Below, piece by piece: positions 61,928 through 64,000 of a stretch of 64,000 bases of DNA; the stretch's first letter is position 1, and each line of letters opens with the position of its first letter. The notes under the pieces are model-generated. The model had not been told where the DNA came from. It ran no database searches and saw only the letters and a program-made list of their open reading frames with translations. The DNA is taken from positions 1 to 64,000 of the forward strand of contig NZ_VTQV01000012.1 in NCBI RefSeq assembly GCF_008764245.1. Direction: 5' to 3'. Source of the DNA: Bacillus subtilis (lineage in GTDB: Bacteria; Bacillota; Bacilli; Bacillales; Bacillaceae_C). The translations under genes and the position numbers were made by a program.

Positions 61928-63070
61928 TTAACCCACTTTTTCTCGGAGACCAGAAATTAAGATATCAACAACTTCCGGACGGCTAAATGTGGGTGGAAGT
62001 GATTCTCCATTTCTTAGTTTTTCTCTTACTTTTGTTCCAGAAAGGATTTCATGAAAACTTGCATCATGTGGACATGTTTTGGAAGTTGCCATGCTTCCAC
62101 ATTTATTACAGAAAAAGCTGTGTTCAAAAAATAATAAAGTAATGCCTAATTCCTCTTTTGAAAAACGACTAAATATTTTTTGCGCATCATAAGTACCATA
62201 ATAATTGCCAACTCCGGCATGATCACGGCCAACAATAAAATGTGTACAGCCAAAATTTTTCCTTACCATCGCATGGAACACAGCTTCCCGAGGTCCTGCA
62301 TATCTCATGGCTGCAGAAAATACACCCAAAAATACATGATCTTTTGAATAATACTGATCTAGTAATACTTGATAACTTTCCAAACGAACATCTGCTGGGA
62401 TATCATCCTGTTTCGTTTGCCCAACAAGTGGTTGTAAAAAGAGCCCATCAACAATTTCTAAGGCTGTCTTCTGAATATATTCATGTGCACGATGAACAGG
62501 ATTTCTTGTTTGAAAACCGACTACGGTGTTCCAACCTAGTTCACGAAATTTCTGACGTGTTTCTGCTGGATCATAAAGATAATCGGAGAATATGCCCTTT
62601 TCACTTCGCTTAATAAGCGTGATTTCTCCACCTATATAAATGGCATCTCGTTCAAAAAGTTTCTTTACGCCAGGATGTTCATGATCAACGGTTTGATAGA
62701 CAAGCTCAGCTTCTTTCTCTTTATCTGGTTGATAGATATCTGCTACTTGAATAACCCCATAAACAATATTGTCTTTCTCAAGCTTTACGAACTGACCGAT
62801 GTGAATGTCTTGGGCGTTATGTTCTGTTGTTGGTAGTGTAATCGGAATGGACCATGGTTCTCCTGTTAATAACCTCATGTCCGTTAAGACAGAATGATAG
62901 TCCTGCTCATTTAGAAAACCACTTAGAGGACTATAGGCTCCCACACCTATTAACTCCAAATCACTTAAAGCTGTATCATCTAATTCAATTGATTGTTCAA
63001 TGTTAGAAAAATCGTATGATGGCTCCCAACGATCGATCAATTTTCCACCATGTGGTTGACTTAAACTCAT
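61928..63070 (-). CDS. sat: Sulfate adenylyltransferase (ATP sulfurylase)
   Basis: 380 residues. [15 protein letters not shown] holds the catalytic HxxH pair. [21 protein letters not shown] and [10 protein letters not shown] are present; in the latter region the text reads [16 protein letters not shown]. Cysteines CNKCGS...TCPH fit the zinc site of this Sat type. It makes APS from sulfate and ATP. The ATG at 63070 is used (GGAGGATATC upstream); the longer frame would overlap cysH. No cysC (APS kinase) follows, unlike B. subtilis, which agrees with direct reduction of APS by CysH. Confidence 0.95.
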   Translation of the reverse strand: MSLSQPHGGKLIDRWEPSYDFSNIEQSIELDDTALSDLELIGVGAYSPLSGFLNEQDYHSVLTDMRLLTGEPWSIPITLPTTEHNAQDIHIGQFVKLEKDNIVYGVIQVADIYQPDKEKEAELVYQTVDHEHPGVKKLFERDAIYIGGEITLIKRSEKGIFSDYLYDPAETRQKFRELGWNTVVGFQTRNPVHRAHEYIQKTALEIVDGLFLQPLVGQTKQDDIPADVRLESYQVLLDQYYSKDHVFLGVFSAAMRYAGPREAVFHAMVRKNFGCTHFIVGRDHAGVGNYYGTYDAQKIFSRFSKEELGITLLFFEHSFFCNKCGSMATSKTCPHDASFHEILSGTKVREKLRNGESLPPTFSRPEVVDILISGLREKVG

Positions 63071-63095
63071 TTTGATATCCTCCTGCAACATAGAT

Positions 63096-63824
63096 TTATA
63101 TGGTCTTATTATTTCCCAGATGTAAACCACACTCCGTTTTCCCTTGATTCGCCCAACGCCCTGATCTTGAACCTGTTTCCATATCCCCTTGTATTGTGCA
63201 TGGCCAGCAACCAATACTTGGATATCCTTGATCATGAAGTGGATTATACTGTAATTGATGTTCTTTCACATAATTCCAAATATCTTTCCATGACCAATGA
63301 ATAAGCGGACAAATTTTTATCGATTGGAAAGTTTCATCCTTATTGATAAAATTTGTATTTTTCCTAGTTGGTGATTGTTCCCTCCTTAGTCCAGATAACC
63401 AAGCGGTCGATTTTGATAATGTTTTCCTTAGTGGAAGAACTTTTCGCATATAACAACAACGATCAGGTTGTCTTTTCCATAGTTCATCTCCAAATTGTTC
63501 TGCCTGCTCTTCTACAGATAGGTCTGGTTTAATCATTTCGATCCGGAGACCAGGATACTTTTGTTTTACCGTTTTAATTAGCTCATACGTTTCTGGAAAA
63601 TGGAGCTCCGTATCCAAAAATACAATTTTAGCTGTCGGGTTAACCTTTGAAATCAGATCAATTAGAACAATTCCTTCAATTCCGAAACTGCAAGAGTAAA
63701 TAAGTTGTTCATCATACATCTCATAGGCCCAGTTTAAGACATTGAGTGCTCCTTTATATTGAGCGTCCACAACAAACTCATCTGTTGGCTCTGCCCACGT
63801 TTCGTAAGTCAATAATTTTGTCAC
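63096..63824 (-). CDS. cysH: APS/PAPS reductase with 4Fe-4S site (CysH)
   Basis: 242 residues. [16 protein letters not shown] starts the PP-loop fold and [14 protein letters not shown] follows. RCCYMRK and GCWPCT provide the two cysteine pairs that bind the 4Fe-4S cluster in APS-reducing enzymes. [13 protein letters not shown] and the catalytic ECGLH at the C-terminus are present. It reduces APS (or PAPS) to sulfite with thioredoxin. The start is GTG 63824 with GGAGG 7 bases upstream, in line with the B. subtilis MLTYDNW-type N-terminus. First gene of the operon in this window; upstream 63825-64000 shows no S-box. Confidence 0.93.
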   Translation of the reverse strand: MTKLLTYETWAEPTDEFVVDAQYKGALNVLNWAYEMYDEQLIYSCSFGIEGIVLIDLISKVNPTAKIVFLDTELHFPETYELIKTVKQKYPGLRIEMIKPDLSVEEQAEQFGDELWKRQPDRCCYMRKVLPLRKTLSKSTAWLSGLRREQSPTRKNTNFINKDETFQSIKICPLIHWSWKDIWNYVKEHQLQYNPLHDQGYPSIGCWPCTIQGDMETGSRSGRWANQGKTECGLHLGNNKTI

Positions 63825-64000
63825 AATCTCACCTCCATTAAATTTTAAATAGAAAGTGATATTTGAAATCATTGCCTCTATTTTCATAGTCAGCAAGTAG
63901 CAACTATATCATTTTTCCTATAGGTTAAGTGTGAATTAATCACAAAGCTTTACCTTTCACTCTCACATCCTATATATCCTTTGTTTTCTAAATATTCCAT

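Noticed and set aside
63825-64000. S-box or CymR site upstream of cysH
   Set aside because: No S-box consensus parts are visible in the 176 bases available, and no convincing CymR-type site; the leader may extend beyond the window.

Overview
The window is ordinary chromosome from a low-GC, spore-forming Bacillaceae bacterium. Gene content and order are Bacillus-like: alaR-alaT, a pspA-ydjG-ydjH-ydjI operon, the ykoN/ykoP/ykoQ group, cwlJ, T-box and SAM riboswitches, and a sulfate-assimilation operon. Shine-Dalgarno sites are strong, TTG and GTG starts are common, and most genes lie on the minus strand. I see no rRNA, tRNA, CRISPR array, prophage or large biosynthetic cluster. The only transposase is an IS21-type istA fragment cut by the left edge.

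Layout. 0-7 kb: istA fragment, a cysteine-free glutamate-synthase-like membrane protein, a DUF2071 protein, a small membrane protein, a short MutS2-type ATPase behind a long attenuator-like leader, a GNAT acetyltransferase and a P-loop kinase. 7-15 kb: alaT-alaR, a GNAT protein, a MagIII/endonuclease III-like glycosylase, a murG paralogue, a HAD hydrolase, an MFS sugar-type transporter and a TerC-type exporter. 15-20 kb: two decayed genes (an AraC/GyrI regulator with an in-frame stop and a frameshifted ABC-2 permease), their ABC ATPase neighbour, a DUF1835-like protein and a TraB-family protein. 20-34 kb: a VOC protein, the phage-shock-like operon pspA-ydjGHI, a DUF4349 lipoprotein, an MFS transporter, and an RDD / SpoIIM / MoxR-DUF58-DUF4350-DUF4129 membrane module. 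34-43 kb: murB; argS with an arginine T-box; a mug-type glycosylase with a DDAH-like hydrolase; and proB-proA-ilvE behind a proline T-box. 43-51 kb: DedA, cwlJ, a GalT/HIT-like protein, exoA-SDR, ykoQ, ykoP, ykoN and a YdjM-type protein. 51-64 kb: yitJ-metE under a SAM riboswitch, then cysH-sat-cobA-sirB-sirC-yezD-cysJ-cysI.

How the genes work together. The right third is a sulfur and methionine block. Sat makes APS and CysH (with the cysteine pattern of an APS reductase) makes sulfite. CobA, SirB and SirC build siroheme for CysI, and CysJI makes sulfide. YitJ and MetE methylate homocysteine. No APS kinase or sulfate permease gene is present here. The proline T-box appears to control ilvE as well as proBA.

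Most notable are two things. (i) The 634-residue MutS2-like ATPase keeps a KOW-like domain but lacks the Smr domain. Its roughly 370-nt leader carries a 7-codon upstream ORF, a 13-bp long-range inverted repeat and two terminator-like hairpins, a layout typical of genes induced by ribosome stalling. (ii) Four copies of a two-hairpin motif with RTCCT loops and covarying stems match what I recall of the Bacillaceae-1 RNA motif. They are packaged with short elements bounded by GTTCAAAAAG inverted repeats.
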